Part shown: positions 8,978 to 22,742 of the stretch, piece after piece
How the letters are laid out: each line of letters begins with the position of its first letter
Numbering within the stretch: position 1 is the first letter of the stretch
NCBI RefSeq assembly: GCF_963662255.1
Contig: NC_085071.1
Coordinates: 3,622,701 to 3,686,700 of the forward strand
DNA: 64,000 nt
Direction: 5' to 3'
Origin: Cinclus cinclus
Taxonomy: Eukaryota > Chordata > Aves > Passeriformes > Cinclidae
Made by a program: the position numbers and the translations under genes
Notes under the pieces: generated by a model
Told to the model about the DNA's origin: nothing
What the model saw: the letters and a program-made list of their open reading frames with translations, nothing else
Database searches by the model: none

Positions 8978-11900
8978 AAAAAACTTTAGAAAAGAAAGAC
9001 TAGAAAATGCTCTCTGACCTCTTCGTGTTGCTGTAGCATTCCCAAATGTCTGTTCTGTTATCCTGATCAGGCTTTGCGAATACAGTGATTATGAAAATTA
9101 AATTGTTTATAGGATGGTGTGGGGAAGGCCCTGTATGCTCCACCCACTTCTGAGTATTCATCCCATGCTATCTGCACTGGAAGGAAAGCAGACATGGAGT
9201 AGAGGGGTTTGGAGCTTTGAGGATGTTACAGCTGTGCTGTTCTCTGGCTGCTTTTCTCTGTTCTAAATGTGATTGAAACCTACTGAGATGAAACTGTCAG
9301 TGCTTCTGAGAATTCACAGTAATCAGATAACCCAGGCTAGAGCTGCTCAGAACAACCTGCTTCCTCCTAATGCAAAGAAGGAAATAAGCTCTGGGTATGA
9401 TGATCTTCCTTCATTTAAATGTAGAATTCTCTTTTGATTTTGCTCTGAAATGGTGCTAAGCTGAAGTAAACAGGGAATGTGTGAAAGTGTCCACTGGTAT
9501 TGATCTCTGATTGAAAAGTGAAATCACTGGGAAGCAAGGAGGGGTCGGTGTGGGGTGTGGAGCCAGGATCCTGTCCCGAGGCAGAACAGCTCAGCTCTGG
9601 GTCCCCGTGGGACGGGTGTGGAGCACCAGGGCCACTCCCCTGCCTGCACCCAGCCCTTGCACAGCCTGCACTGGGATGGCTTCCCAGTGTCTTGATGGCC
9701 GTGGAGGAGTTCTCTGTTGTACTGCTCACAGGCAGCTGTCTCAGGCACTGCACACACAGCTGACCCCAGAGTCGTCATTGGCTGGCTGGAGCTTCTGCTA
9801 TAAAATTTCCAAAGCACCAGGTTGGGTGAGTTACTGTCATTTGCAGAGTGGTTGTGTGATCTTTGCTCTTGCCTTGCCTTTCCCAGTCAAGTATCCTGGC
9901 AGATGAAGGGGCTGAGGGCAATCAGAGGGGTCACATCCTGTTGCCTGCACAGGACCCCTTGTCCAGCCTGCCTGTCCCCACAATGCTGGCAGACATTGCT
10001 CTGAGCAGACGTCTGGTGTAGCAGAGGGGGCAGAGTGGGGCACTGGTGGTCAGTGGATCTGGGCAGGTGACTCCACGTCCCCCAGCTCGCACCAGAGCCA
10101 GATCTGAGCAGAGCCAGAACTGCTGCCCTGGTGTCCTCACGCCTGTGGGGGTGTAAGGGCTGCTTGGAGGCTCTCTGTAACCTCCCACCACAGCGAGCAA
10201 TTTCCCTGCTGGATTTGCACAGCGAGCAACCCCTGCATCTTTTCTCAGCTCATCAGCTATTTATTGATCCTTGCTGGATTCCTCCAGTGGTCATCCATCA
10301 TTCACACCCACCATCCACTTTCCAAACGTTTCCTATTTTTCCCAGTGATGTACTTCCCTGCTCAGACAAGCCGATCTTGCACCATGGGTGCAGCTGTGCC
10401 CCTGCCCTGTGTGCTGGCAGAGGCACACGGCTCTGCCCTGCACCACTGGAGCAGCTGAGCCACGGTCACCGATTGAGCCATGGAGCTGAGGGCCTCCAGG
10501 AGCTGCCTCCCTGGCTGTGGGGGCTCTGCTGCAGCAGGTCCTCCTCCTCCTCCTCCCCTTGGCTCTGAAACATGCAGGTGGAGTTGGTGCCCTTAGCGCC
10601 AGGAAGGGCTCCTTTCCTACAGCTGTGTGGGGAGTGATGCTCCCCCAGGTGAGGCGCAGCCCTAAGGAAGATCTGCCTTGCCTCAGTGGGACTGGCTGTG
10701 GTGTCTGCTCTGTGGTGTCTGCTCTGTGGTGCCCAGAGCCTCATCTTGGTCACAACCTGGAGCTGCATTTGCAAACAGCTGAGATGGGCAGAAAACTGGA
10801 GGAAAGTGTTACCATCTCAGCTGGTGCCTCTGCTCATGGCTCACTCCCTGCTGTCAGCGTTCAGTGTCCCTGGAAGTGACAGCTTTATTTGTACCACTAG
10901 CAGCAAGAGGATGAGCCATGCACCAGGCATGGGTGAAAGGGCTAGTGCTCTCCTTCCTCTGCAGAGGCTGCAGGCGCTATAAATTCCCTCTTTCCTCTGG
11001 CTCCTGGCTGTCTGTGGGGCACTGAGCTTGTCAGCTTGGCAGCAGCTGAGGTGACAAGCATGTGTATCAGCATCAGGGCACTGCCAGAACCTCTGGAATG
11101 TGCCAGCATGGAGCAAACCCAGGATTTGTTGCTTGTTTAGGTGTCCTTGGTGCTTCTCTAACCAGGACCCTGCTGCTACACCGAGTGACTGCAGAGCCCT
11201 GTGTGCTGTGAGCAGGGGATGTGGTGGTGGGACCTGCAGTGAGTCACCAGGACACAGTGACCTGTCTGCTGGGACATGGTGAAAATACACCCCCAGCCCA
11301 GCCAGAACAGGGATCAGACACAGCTTCTGCTGGAGTGGGGAGGTACCTCTGGAAATATGGTAGGTGGGACTATAAACACCTTCATAAACCTTCTCACAGA
11401 GCAGGGTAGCCCTTGTGGAAATCACATTGGCGTGAGCACTCAGAGCAGGAGATAAATGGTTTGCATTTTAATTAGCACTTGTCCTGCAAACAAAATTGCA
11501 TGTGTAGAACCTCACTAGCAGAGCCAGTTCAAACGAGCAGCACCAAGCCAGGCTGCCTGGGCCAGGCTTGGTATTGGAGGTGAAGCTGCTTGGTGTCTGA
11601 CCCTTTCCAGCCCTGCTGGAGTTGTTGAGAATGCTGCTGTCTGAGGCATCCAAGAGCCCTAAGCAGGGAGAGGTTTTCCTCCATCACTGTGACCAGAGAT
11701 CTGTGATGCTGATGCTGCCCTTGTTCTTCCCAATACAATGAAAACCAGACTCAGGTTAATTAAGCTGGAAACACAAAATTGCAATTTGCAGCTGATTAAG
11801 TCTTTCAAACAATTTATGTTAATCTTCTTCTGATTTATTTCACTGCTTGGGGAGATGCTTCCAGATGAAGCCTAGATGCTGGGAGCTCAGAGTGAGGGTT

Positions 11901-14900
11901 TTTCACAGGATACTGATTTAAGGAATTAGTCTGCAAAAGTGTAGATGATATAAACACAAGGGACCTTGAGGTCATTTGGAGAGTCTGTTTCCTCAGACAA
12001 CATTCCCACTTCCAGGTCACCCCGGGTACATTTGTCAGATTTGTTCTTAGCTCCCTTTTCTGGAGGATGTTCTGCCTGGCTGCTCTTCTTCCTATTTTCC
12101 AGTTCATTTAAAAATATGAATTTGTACTGGAAGTTTTCAGTAGCTTAAAGGTAACATGGTCTGTGTTCCTCTACCTCTTCCCCATTTTTTCCCTTTTTTA
12201 AGAACTGCTGTAGTTTACCTACCCTGGTCTTGACACCTTGGGGATGGCTGCAGGGATTCCCTGGGGAGGGGGCTTTGGGCAATGCAGGTAAGGTGGGGAA
12301 GTGCTGGGATGCCATGGGATGTCACCACTGCAGGAGCCATGAACAGTCCCTGTAAGCACAGAGGAAAAGTCCAGAGGTCAAGGGCTTTTCACAGTGGGAT
12401 TGTTAAATTAACTATTAATTTAATTTTGATTAAATTAGAGCTTTATTTTTTTCCTTACCAGCAAATGATTCTCTGCATAATTAATACTGGCTGAGACTGC
12501 TGATTCACTTACTGCTGCTGCTGTGGGACAGAGCATTCTGCTGCAGTCCAAGATGTGCTGGGTTCCAGGGGCAATCCTGTAGGAAAGCCAAGTGTGGCCC
12601 TGGGGACACTTTGGTCCCCAGGACAGGGAAAGCACTGGATCAGATCCCCCCTGCAATGAAACCATTCATTTCTTTATTGATGAACCCACTGTCCCCGGGC
12701 TCTGGGGTGATGCTCTCCATTAACTGCCCACAGGGGCTGCGAGTGGCCTGGCTTCAGTTCTGTCAGGTGCAAGTTGTCATCGGTCACATCTTGACTGGAT
12801 GAGATTTCTGGGGAATGAGGAGCTCCCAAGCTCGTGCCAGTTACCTGCCCAATGTGGGCAGAGGGGAATTTTGAGGTTTTTCTCCTTGGTGTATAGTTGT
12901 AACTTCTGAACACCCTCCAAACGCTGAGAGGCTTCCCCAGGTGTAGAGAGAGCCCTTCCCTGCCTTCAGGTGTCTGAAAGCAAAAGAAATGGCGAGTTCA
13001 CAGGGATTTGGGGTTTTAATCGTGAAACATCAACTTTTAAAACCTGCAGTGAGCGGGACAGTTGGTTTCATTATTCTGGGCATATTTGGCCAAAATCAGC
13101 TGGTTATCAGCCATCCATTCCCCTCTGCTGTGTGGCTGCAGTTGTGGTGAGACAAGTGCTGGTAAAGGGATGGAGGTGGGACAGGGATGGAGGGTGGAGT
13201 AGGGATGGAGGTGGGACAGACACTGCTGGCAGGGCAGGAACCACCACACGTGGCTGACATGGGAGCCCCAGGGCTGGCAGAGGAAGCAGCCAGTGGGGCT
13301 CTGTGGTGCCTGGCTGAGGATGGCTGGGACTGCAGCAAAACCAAACTCAGCACCCAGGATGTTCCTGAGAGACACCATCAAGGTGCTGCTGGTGTTAGGA
13401 ACAGGCTGGTCCTGCAGCCAGCTGGGAATACTGGCGAGATGAGCATTCAGAGCAGAGACCATGCTTGCTCTACTTGTGCCTTCCATAGTTAATGCTCTGC
13501 AAATAACTTTTTGGCAATGACTCCAATTGGGGCAGGACATCTCCCTGTAATCTGGATCCCTATTGTGCTGTCAGACTCAATTCAAATTTAATTTGCTAAA
13601 GGTTTATATCAGGCAGATTTTTTTCCTTAAAACAAAAAGGAGGGGAAGATACTATTGATGGAAAAAATAATACAAGTTCATATTCTTCTTAAGGAAGGAA
13701 AAGAGATGCCAGAAAACACAGCTAAATTTACATTTTAATGGAGAGTGTTCTGACTGCCTGCTCTGAGAAGCACAAATTGCTTTCTGGATGGGACCCTCAC
13801 TTTATACCAAGGTGCAGGGAATTAAATCCAGCAGCCCCTGATGAGATGACAGGGATATCTGGAGCCACAATCCCCACTACCAGCCAGTGGCAAGGACAAG
13901 CCAGGTGCTGGTGGTGAGGCCAGGCTGTTGTCCCAGCGAGACCAGGGGCACAGGCCTGGTGGCTGCAGGGACTAAGGGACATGACTCCTGGCTCAGCAGC
14001 TGGAGGTGTCATGTCAGGGAGCAGAGAGCTGTTTGCAATGTGTTTCAAATCCTGGGTGACCATGGCCCTGCCCCTGCTGGTGTACCCCAGCCCATTTTAG
14101 GGGTGCTGATCAACGGAGGGCTGGCTCAGAGGAGTCTGTCCTCATTGCTGTGTGGTGAGATCCCAGTAGCAGAATTGCACTGGCACAAGCCCCACTTCAG
14201 CTGTTACCACTGGCAGCTGCACTGGGAGTCTCCCAAGAACCTGTGCCCAAGGCAACTGTGCCCTCTGGGGTGTCTCTCCCCTCTGGTCTGCTCCTCACCA
14301 GAGCAGCTCAAGCTTGCAGACAGGCTCCAGCAGTCTCTCTGTGGGGTCTTAGACCCCCATGCAGCCAAAAGCTGTGCCCAGGAGAAGCTGTTGTTCATTT
14401 CTTTGCATCTTAAAGTATCTTTGAAGATGAAAGCACAGCACAGTGCTGCATAGTCTTATCTCTGGCAGGGCCTGTCAGCTGCAGATGTTTCTGGCATATT
14501 CATGAGCAAGGCAAAGACTCGTCCCTGCTGGGACTGAGTACCCGGAGTGTGTCCCCACCCCATATGGTGCTTTTCCAGTTGTCAGAGCAGCTGTATGCAG
14601 TGGATGGGATGTAAATTCAGTGTCATACGGCAAAGGCATCACTCAGACAAGGAGACAAGATGCTTATTGGGGATACTTCCAATCCAATAAAATAAGCAAA
14701 ATCATCCCTGTTAGAGGCTCAATCAGAGCAGATGTGCTGGCACCCACAAGGCTGCTTCCCTGGGGAAAACAGTATCACTGTCTGGAAACCAAGGCAGTCA
14801 TAAATCATGGGTGACATTCAGTAATTTGTTCCTGCCTTGTGCAAAACACTGCTGCTCCTCTGGGCCAGTCCTGGGCATCTGCCTCGGATCACAGTGATTC

Positions 14901-17900
14901 TGATCTTCACTATCATGATGGGTTTGTCATGGGTTAGATAATGACAAAAGGCTGTGGATGCAGGAGAACACAGACACGGAGCTGCTGGAAGCAGAGCAGA
15001 GCATGGACCAGTGGCAGGAACCGCCTGTGTTTGCTGCTGTGGGAAGAGCTGTCCCCAGCTGCAGGGTCTGCAGGGCTGCTCAGAGGCCCTGGTGGCTCTT
15101 GTGTGCTGGGACAGAGAGGTGATTTCTCAAGGTTGCAGAGTGCAGGCTCAGTCCTGTTGGTAGCAGCAGGACTAATGCTGTTAGTGACAGCAGCAGGAGA
15201 AGCACAGAGCACTCGCAGGGTGTGCAGCACAGCAGAAGTTCTGGTAAAGAGATGGAGCAGCTCAAGGCCAGTGCTGGGGATTTGGGTTTCACAGTCACGT
15301 GTGAAAGTCCTGCCCAAAAGTGGAGCCAAGTTGGAAGGTGATGGGGTGGGAGCTGTGGAGTTTGTTGGTCACAGACAGGAGCTGTTGGGGTGAAGCTGTG
15401 GGCTGGGTGAGACTGTGGTGGAAGAGACGGTCTTGGCCCTTCAAAAACATCAGGGGGCACCCAGTTGGTCCAAATTACAGCTTTCAGTGCCTCTCCTCAG
15501 ATAAGCAGTCTTGCACTGTTCTCCCTGGCAGCAGGATGCTCTGCACTGAGGTGCAGTGAGGGCTGGGACCTCTCCTGCCACACTGGTGTGAGTGGTTAGT
15601 GGTGCTCATGGGGTTGACTTGGGAGCCACACCAGCATTGAAGAGAATCCTGAGGACTCCCTGCAATGATCCAGGCCAGACCCAGAAGCAGGTGCCTGAGT
15701 TTAATCAGCAAGTTTGTGTCACAGGAGCTCTGTGGGTTTGGCTGGAGTGAATGTTATTTCCCCTCCAAAAATCACAGGGAGACAAAACACCTACTAAAAT
15801 AAAACTTCCCACGATACTTCAATTGTGAAGAAAAATTTATGTTTTGATTTTGGAAATCAATGGCAATTCACAAATTATTCTCCCGTGCTGCTACAGGTCA
15901 TCCATCAGTGTTGGTATCTGCCTGACAGGAGCCATTATGGGCTTTGTTTGGTTGTTTGTTCGATATTAGTGGTTTGTTCAGCTGCTCTCCAGGTCGGTAT
16001 GCTAATGACAAATTACAGGCTCATGGGCTTTTTTCCCAAACAGTTTTAGAAAATGCAGCTGGATGGCATAATCACAGTGCCACTGAGCACACCAGCAGCA
16101 ACACCTGGGATGAAGCAGTGTTGAGGAGGGCATGTCCCCATGCACGTGAGCACCAGGTGAGTCTGGTGTGGAGCTCCAGAGATGTGGCTCGGACACACTG
16201 CTGCCCTTGTGTCCCTTCTTCTTCCTCAGATTGTTTATCCTTGTGCCCACTGACAGTCTGGAGAGACCAGGACATTTCAGGATCACTGCTGCTTCCCTAC
16301 TCTGCCCATTGCCCCCCGTGTTGGGATCCTGGCTGTGTAGGGATCACCTTTGCTTATTCTTTAAGTGACCCCAAAACAGTTTCTCATGACACCTGCCGTG
16401 ACATGTTGGAGGTCCTGGCTGGTGGTGGGATGCACTGAGTGCCCCTGTGTGGCAGTTTTGGGGGATTGAGCAGCAGTTCAGAGCCCATGGGGACACAACG
16501 GGGGTCCCAAGCTGAGGTGGGTGTCCCTCAGGAAGGGGCTGTGATGCTGGCACTGAAGCCATCCCAGACCTGCTGGGCTCTACAGGCATGGGGCTCTTTG
16601 GCAGCACCAGGCTGTGCTATTATGGGCAAATTACCTGTGGAATGCTTTTTTAATCTTGGGAGAAATAACTTGATTAGTAATTATTGGTGCAGAACACCTG
16701 GGGAGCCTCTGCAGAGGGTGAGGACAGGCTGTTTCACTGGAGCTGCCTGTCAGTTTTGTCACCTAATTATAAGATTGTTCCGTGCCAAGGCTCTGGACAG
16801 ACAGAGAAAAAAATCCTCAGTGTAATTGTACTGGTCATATTTTATAGCCACTAATTACTTGCTTTGCAATTAGCATTTCTCTGGCTGGCTGGGGAGCTGT
16901 CACAGCCCTGGCTTGTGACACACAGCTCAGTGCTTCCCGTGGAGAAGCTTCCTGGGGCTGCCAGGGAAGGGGATCAGGCCCTGTGTGCTCAATCTGCAGC
17001 CCCACAGCACAGGAGGGAAAGGGGGGCTGGCCATCACTGGGGTGCAGGTGAGGGATGTGATGGTATCCAAATCTGGGACAAGATGCTGGGTCTGGGCTTG
17101 ATGGCTCCACTTGAACTTCATGTGATCATGAATCAAAATTCTCACATGAACTTTCACAGCATCCATAAATTCTTCATTTATCATTATTAAAGATATGTCA
17201 ACATCCTGGTTTATAGCTGGAAATTTACATTCTATTATTGTCTCTGATACAGTAAATATTCTTGTCCAAAGCCCATCAAGCAGTTTTCTACTTTTAGGAA
17301 TTAATGACTCCTAAAACAGAGCCAGAACAGGCTGTTGATGTGCATGAAGGGAAGGCTGTGGCTGCTGGGGGTTCCCCCCTGAGGAATTATGAAGGGACCC
17401 AATAAGCAGGTAATTGGGTCAGTCCACCCTCTGAGCTGCACCTCCAGGGACTCTCCTCTTACATCTTACAATACATATGTTAAGCCTCTGGTTCTCTCTG
17501 CACTGGCAAATCTTCAAAATCCTTCACCTTCAGGAAAGACCATCTGCTGCTGCAGCAGCATGAAAACTGCTTTTGGCAAGCAAAAACTTTAGTTTATCAT
17601 TTTAATTCAGCCCAATGCCAAAAGTTCAGCAATTTATTGTGCCTTTTTCAAGGTTTTTCGCTAAGTGTCTGTATGGCTGGTGTTTGTTTGGGAAGTTTTA
17701 GGGATTTTGCATTTGTATGAGTGTCTCAGAGTTGTCGTGATACGGCGAGAGGACTTGTCTGGTCCGAAACCACCCTGGGCTGATGTGCTGTGCTGACAGT
17801 TTGCCATAAACGCATCGAGTCCTAAACTAAAACTCTTCTAACAACTAAATTAAATGGAATCAAAGATAAACCAGCAGTTAAATGCATTTGTGGTGCTACC

Positions 17901-20120
17901 ACTGGACTGGGGATGATGCAGGAGCTGCAGCCTGGGGTGTCCTCCTGGGGCTCAGAGGAGAATGGCTCTGAGAGTGGTTGTACTGGAGAGTTTGTCCATT
18001 TGTTGTTTCCTTTTGGCTTTGCAGAAGAAGTTTTGCATCCCAGTGTCTGACCTGTAGGACCTTTGCTCACTCACTGGGACAAGCTTGTATTTTGGTTAAA
18101 GCATTACAGATGGATACAGTGTGATAGAATGTGCAAGAATATCTTTAAGAAGCAGCTGTACTTCATAATATGAATTAATTAGGACTTTACACTTAAACCA
18201 AGTAGCTAATTACAGACCTTTTAGCTTAACAGAGTGTGGGAAGGGATAATATAAATGGTAATTATTGAGTTAAGCAGAAGGTAATGTGCATCCAGGGCTC
18301 ACCTGGGATATCCCAGTCAATACTCAATTACTCCACTGCTCTCTGAGGTCTCTGTGGCACCTGAAGGCTGACGTTTTCCTGCAGTGACATCATCAGTACT
18401 GTGATGTGCCCATGGCCCAGGCCCTGTGCCAGGAGCAGAGAACAAGCCCCATGAGGCTGCTGGCCCTGGCAGGCAGCTCAGTCCCTGCCTGCCCTGCCCA
18501 CCTTGGCCCAGCCATGTGCTGCTGGTGCAGCTCTGCCCAGCTCCTCCCTGTGGCCTCTGCACAGTGCTGGGCTCCAGCTGTTCTGCTCTGTCCTGTTCTG
18601 TCCCTGCTGCTCCAGCCCTTGCTGCTTCCCAGCCCAGCAGAACTCCTTGAAGTTTCTGCCATTGCTCTGTTCTGCAGGGAGGCAGAAATGTTATGTGGCG
18701 TGGGTCTGTGCAGCTGTGTCCTGCTGAGACCCCGTGCTTCTCCAGCACGCCTTGATTGAGCATCATTCCTGGCATTGCTCAGCCCTTACAGTAACACAGA
18801 GGAGAAATTCATTTAGCAGGGCTTAAGGTCAGATTGTGAGAGTTAACAGCTGTGAGGTCAGGAACAGAGAGTTACAGGAGGAAACCAAACACAAACCACA
18901 GCCCTGGAGCGAGTGCAGGGGACAGGCTGCTTCCTCAGCTCCAGTCATGGTGCTGTAGGGCTCCATGTGGCCAGTGAAAACAGAGGCAATGCTCCTCATA
19001 CCTTCCTATCAGATGGGAATGGATGGGAAAGCATCCCAGACCAACTGCCACATCCACTTCTGGGTGTGATTGGTGAAGTAAACCTTTCTGCAGGGGTGGG
19101 GTAGCCCTAGACAGCTGTCAGCACTGACCACAGCCATCCTGGCACTGCAACAAAGGCCTGACAGCTGATGTGAGCTTAATGACTGGATGTGAATTTACTG
19201 ACTGGCAGGCACTGGGACTTGTTGGCTGGGGAACAGGAACTTGACACAAACCCAGAGCTGTCTGGCTGGAAAATTCTGGCTTGTTTGGGAAATGTCACTG
19301 TGATGCTTCAACACTTGAGCTGGCTGGATTATGAACAGCTCCAAAAACCCAGCAGTAAATGGAAACTGGAATAAGATGTTCCACGTGTTCCTCAGCAGGT
19401 GATCTGGGCAGGCCAGCACTGAGAGAGAGAGGGCAGGATCCAAACTGCACCCATTGCAGGCAGAGGTGAGACAAGCTGTCGGCCAAAACACAGTGAGCAG
19501 AGCTGAGAGTGAGGAAGGGCTGGGGAAGGATGGCAGCTACAGGCAGCTCAAGAGCCTTTGGGCTTGCTGTGGTGATGGCTTGGTCCTGTCCCTGGCATGG
19601 CCATGGCTGGGAGAGGTGCTGGGAGGGATTGTGGCAGGAGAGACCCTCCAGCTGCTGACGTGGTGGGGACAGGTCCTGCCAGCTCCCAGTCCTGAAGCAG
19701 GAGGTAGGCACTGCCTCCTCCCCTTCAAAGTCAAAATGCTAATTTCTGTCTGAGCAAGAGGAGTTACAAATTGAACATCAGCCCCTTCATGTGTGTGCTC
19801 CATGAAGCTCCCGTGCAAAGGGTTTGAACAGGGATGAAGACCCCCTGTTAAGAAGAGAGGCTGGTTAAATACCTGAGTATGGTGCTGGCTGGCAGCTATT
19901 CCTGTGGTGAGTATCTCAAAGCTGGGGGTACTATCAAGGGTCCCCAGCCATCTGCAAGGGAAGAGCTTCTTCAGAATTACTAACAGTGGCATCCTGTGTC
20001 CTCTTTGATCCAAGCTGATATTTGCTGAAGGATATTGGAAGAATTAGTAGAGCTATTTCTCTTTAATCCTGTCCCAATAGACAGCAAAATCTCATGAAAA
20101 GGCAGGAGATCGTGTGCTGT

Positions 20121-20156
20121 TGTTTTAGGCAAGAACCTAAGCTCTTGCCTAAAACA
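20121..20156. repeat. Perfect 14-bp inverted repeat (hairpin)
   Basis: Arms tgttttaggcaaga (20121-20134) and tcttgcctaaaaca (20143-20156) are exact reverse complements around an 8-nt spacer. The stem is too short for a typical miRNA precursor, and no T-run follows it. Confidence 0.8.
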
Positions 20157-22255
20157 CTTCATCCACATTTGGATGAATTAGAAGCTTAACAGCATGAAGA
20201 GGTATTATAGCCCCACAAATTCTCCAGGGAACTTCTCTGGGCTATCCCACTCCTCCTTGAGACCAGTGACACTGCCAGTCAGTCTTTCCCTCTGGGGCTG
20301 TTCAGTACTTGGTTGCTGGATTTGCCCTTTCTAGGAAAGAGGTTTAAGGGGCAGGCAGATGGTGGCTTTTGGCAGGGATGCAGCATTTTTTTGGCAGCTG
20401 GGGGTTTGGAAGAGCCAGGATCCCACTTCTCACTGTTTGTGGTTTGAATTTTATTTGATGAGTCAAGGGATATAAATAAATGGTCTGTGCTTGCAAGGGT
20501 GATGCTTCTGCATCTCTGACTGGTGTGAACAAAGGCTGGGGGGTGGAATAGTGGGTAGGGATGTTTCTGAGAATCTTCTTCAGTCTTTGCTCTCCTTTCC
20601 TGGCAATATCAGCAAGCACTCCAGCACCGCTGCTCTCTAATCTAATCAGACCTAGGGAAACAGGATTTGCTGCAGTGTCTGACCACTTAGGTACCCACCA
20701 GCAGAGTAAATACCAGACACGTTCTGTGAGAATGGCCAAAAGCTATTCCAGCCCCTTTCAATGCAGAGACAAGGTCTCTGGAGCCTGGACCTCTCCCTGC
20801 TTTGGGCTGCTGCTCAAATTCTACCACTGCTGGCCTTTAGCAAGACTCTGCAGGTGGGTTCATTGGTACAGGGGATCTGTACATGGGGAACTTGGACCAG
20901 GGTGTGTGCAGCCCCTTCCTTCTCATGAGCATTTATGGGTGTATTCCAAAGTGTTTCCCTTTATGATTCTAGATTAGTAGATAATAGGCCATTTCTTCTT
21001 TTAATGGAGTCTCTGATGTTAATGGTCTACCTCCAATCAGAGTAAGGTGTTTTGGCCTGTTTTACTCTGATGGAGGATGATTGAGAAATATCTGGTTTAC
21101 AGCTGGCTCCTTGCACTCTCACTGTACTGTGCTTCTGCCACTGAGACACTGCCAGGAAATAAAATAAAAAAGGCTGGGGCAGTTGAGCCCTTCCCTTCAC
21201 AGGGTCTTCAGTGTTCCCTCCTACCAGCCCCTTCAGAGGTATGGGCACATCCTGGGATCATGCAAGGAAGCACATGGAGAGTAGGGCAAAGGCTGTTCTG
21301 GGGTTGTGCTCACCCCACTGAGCTCCTGGGGCAGCTGGTGCTGCAGCAACTGCCCTGCCCTCATGCAGTGGGAACTGTGCTCCCCTCCTGCCTGGTCCTG
21401 CCCTCCCTGCCTGCCTCTGCCTCTGCCATGTGCTGTGTACGAGGCTGGAGTCTGCTGGATAATCAGAGCTATCAGTGCAAGAGGGTGTGAAATGCAGATG
21501 GCTGGAGGACCCTGGGGAGCAGGAGAGAGCAAGTGGGGATGTGCTCATGTCTTTGCTGAGGCCAGGATGGAGCACTGGCAGTGGTTGCTGGCCTAGGGGT
21601 CCTGGTGTCCCTGAACCCTACTCAGCCATGGGCACCTCTGACTTGCACAGAGAAACTCCCCAGGCTGTGGTTGGTGCCATTGTATAAACAAGGCACCACT
21701 TCTGCATTTTAAATGCGTGCTCCTTGATATTGTCCTGCCTCTAAATGATCCTGGAAATGCATTGTCTACTTAACTACTTTTTAATTAAAAGTCAGGGATA
21801 TTAGAAAAGAGAAATCAATTCTTGTCACAATTAAGACTTAGTTTGAACAATTGCAGCATGTTTCAGTGAAGGATCCTCTCTGGGCTTATTGATCTGTATT
21901 GTCATAATGTCTAGGTTATTGCTATGGCTCAGACAGTCTTAAATGAATATTTCACCTGAATTATGCATGTAATCTGGCAGACAGAGGAGGCTGCCTGCTG
22001 CCACTCAGAGCCTGCAGTGCCCCCACACCTGCCCACTGAGGCCTGGGCTAGAATGAGCACCTTGTCTCCTACAGTGTCAGGCTCATCTGTGAGTCTGGTG
22101 ATTGTGCCAAGGGCCTGGTGACTGGTTGGGCAAGTCAGGCAGCCTCGGAGTTTGCAGCCCTAGGAAACGTCTCGAAGCTTGGAGGGAGCCAAAGGGAAGC
22201 CAGTGGCACCAGCTGAGTAGGAATTGGCAACTGGCAGTGCCCACAGAGGTTCATT

Positions 22256-22742
22256 GCACCCGGAGCAATGCTGCATCTCCCTGCACTCACTGCATCTCCC
22301 TGCACCCAGTGCAATGCTGCATCTCCCTGCACCCGCTGCATCTCCCTGCACCCAGTGCAATGCTGCACCTCCCTGCACCCAGTGCAATGCTGCATCTCCC
22401 TGCACCCGGAGCAATGCTGCATCTCCCTGCACCCAGTGCATCTCCCTGCACCCAGTGCAATGCTGCATCTCCCTGCACCCGGAGCAATGCTGCATCTCCC
22501 TGCACTCACTGCATCTCCCTGCACCCGGAGCAATGCTGCATCTCCCTGCACCCAGTGCAATGCTGCATCTCCCTGCACCTGGAGCAATGCTGCATCTCCC
22601 TGCACCCAGTACAATGCTGCATCTCCCTGCACCTGGAACAATTCTGCATCTCCCTGCACCCAGTACAATGCTGCATCTCCCTGCTAAAGGGAGCAATGCT
22701 GCGTACCCCTGCCCCTGGAGCAATGCTGCATCTCCCTGCTAA
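22256..22742. repeat. Minisatellite of 27-bp and 18-bp units
   Basis: About 490 bp of head-to-tail copies around the core GCATCTCCCTGCACCC, followed by variable cagtgcaat, cggagcaat or ctggagcaat. Most units are 27 bp; some lack a 9-bp block and are 18 bp. The last units degrade (ctgctaaaggg, gcgtacccctgcc). All unit lengths are multiples of three, so long open frames run through in several frames on both strands; these are by-products of the repeat. The minus strand carries recurrent GGG tracts. Confidence 0.95.
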
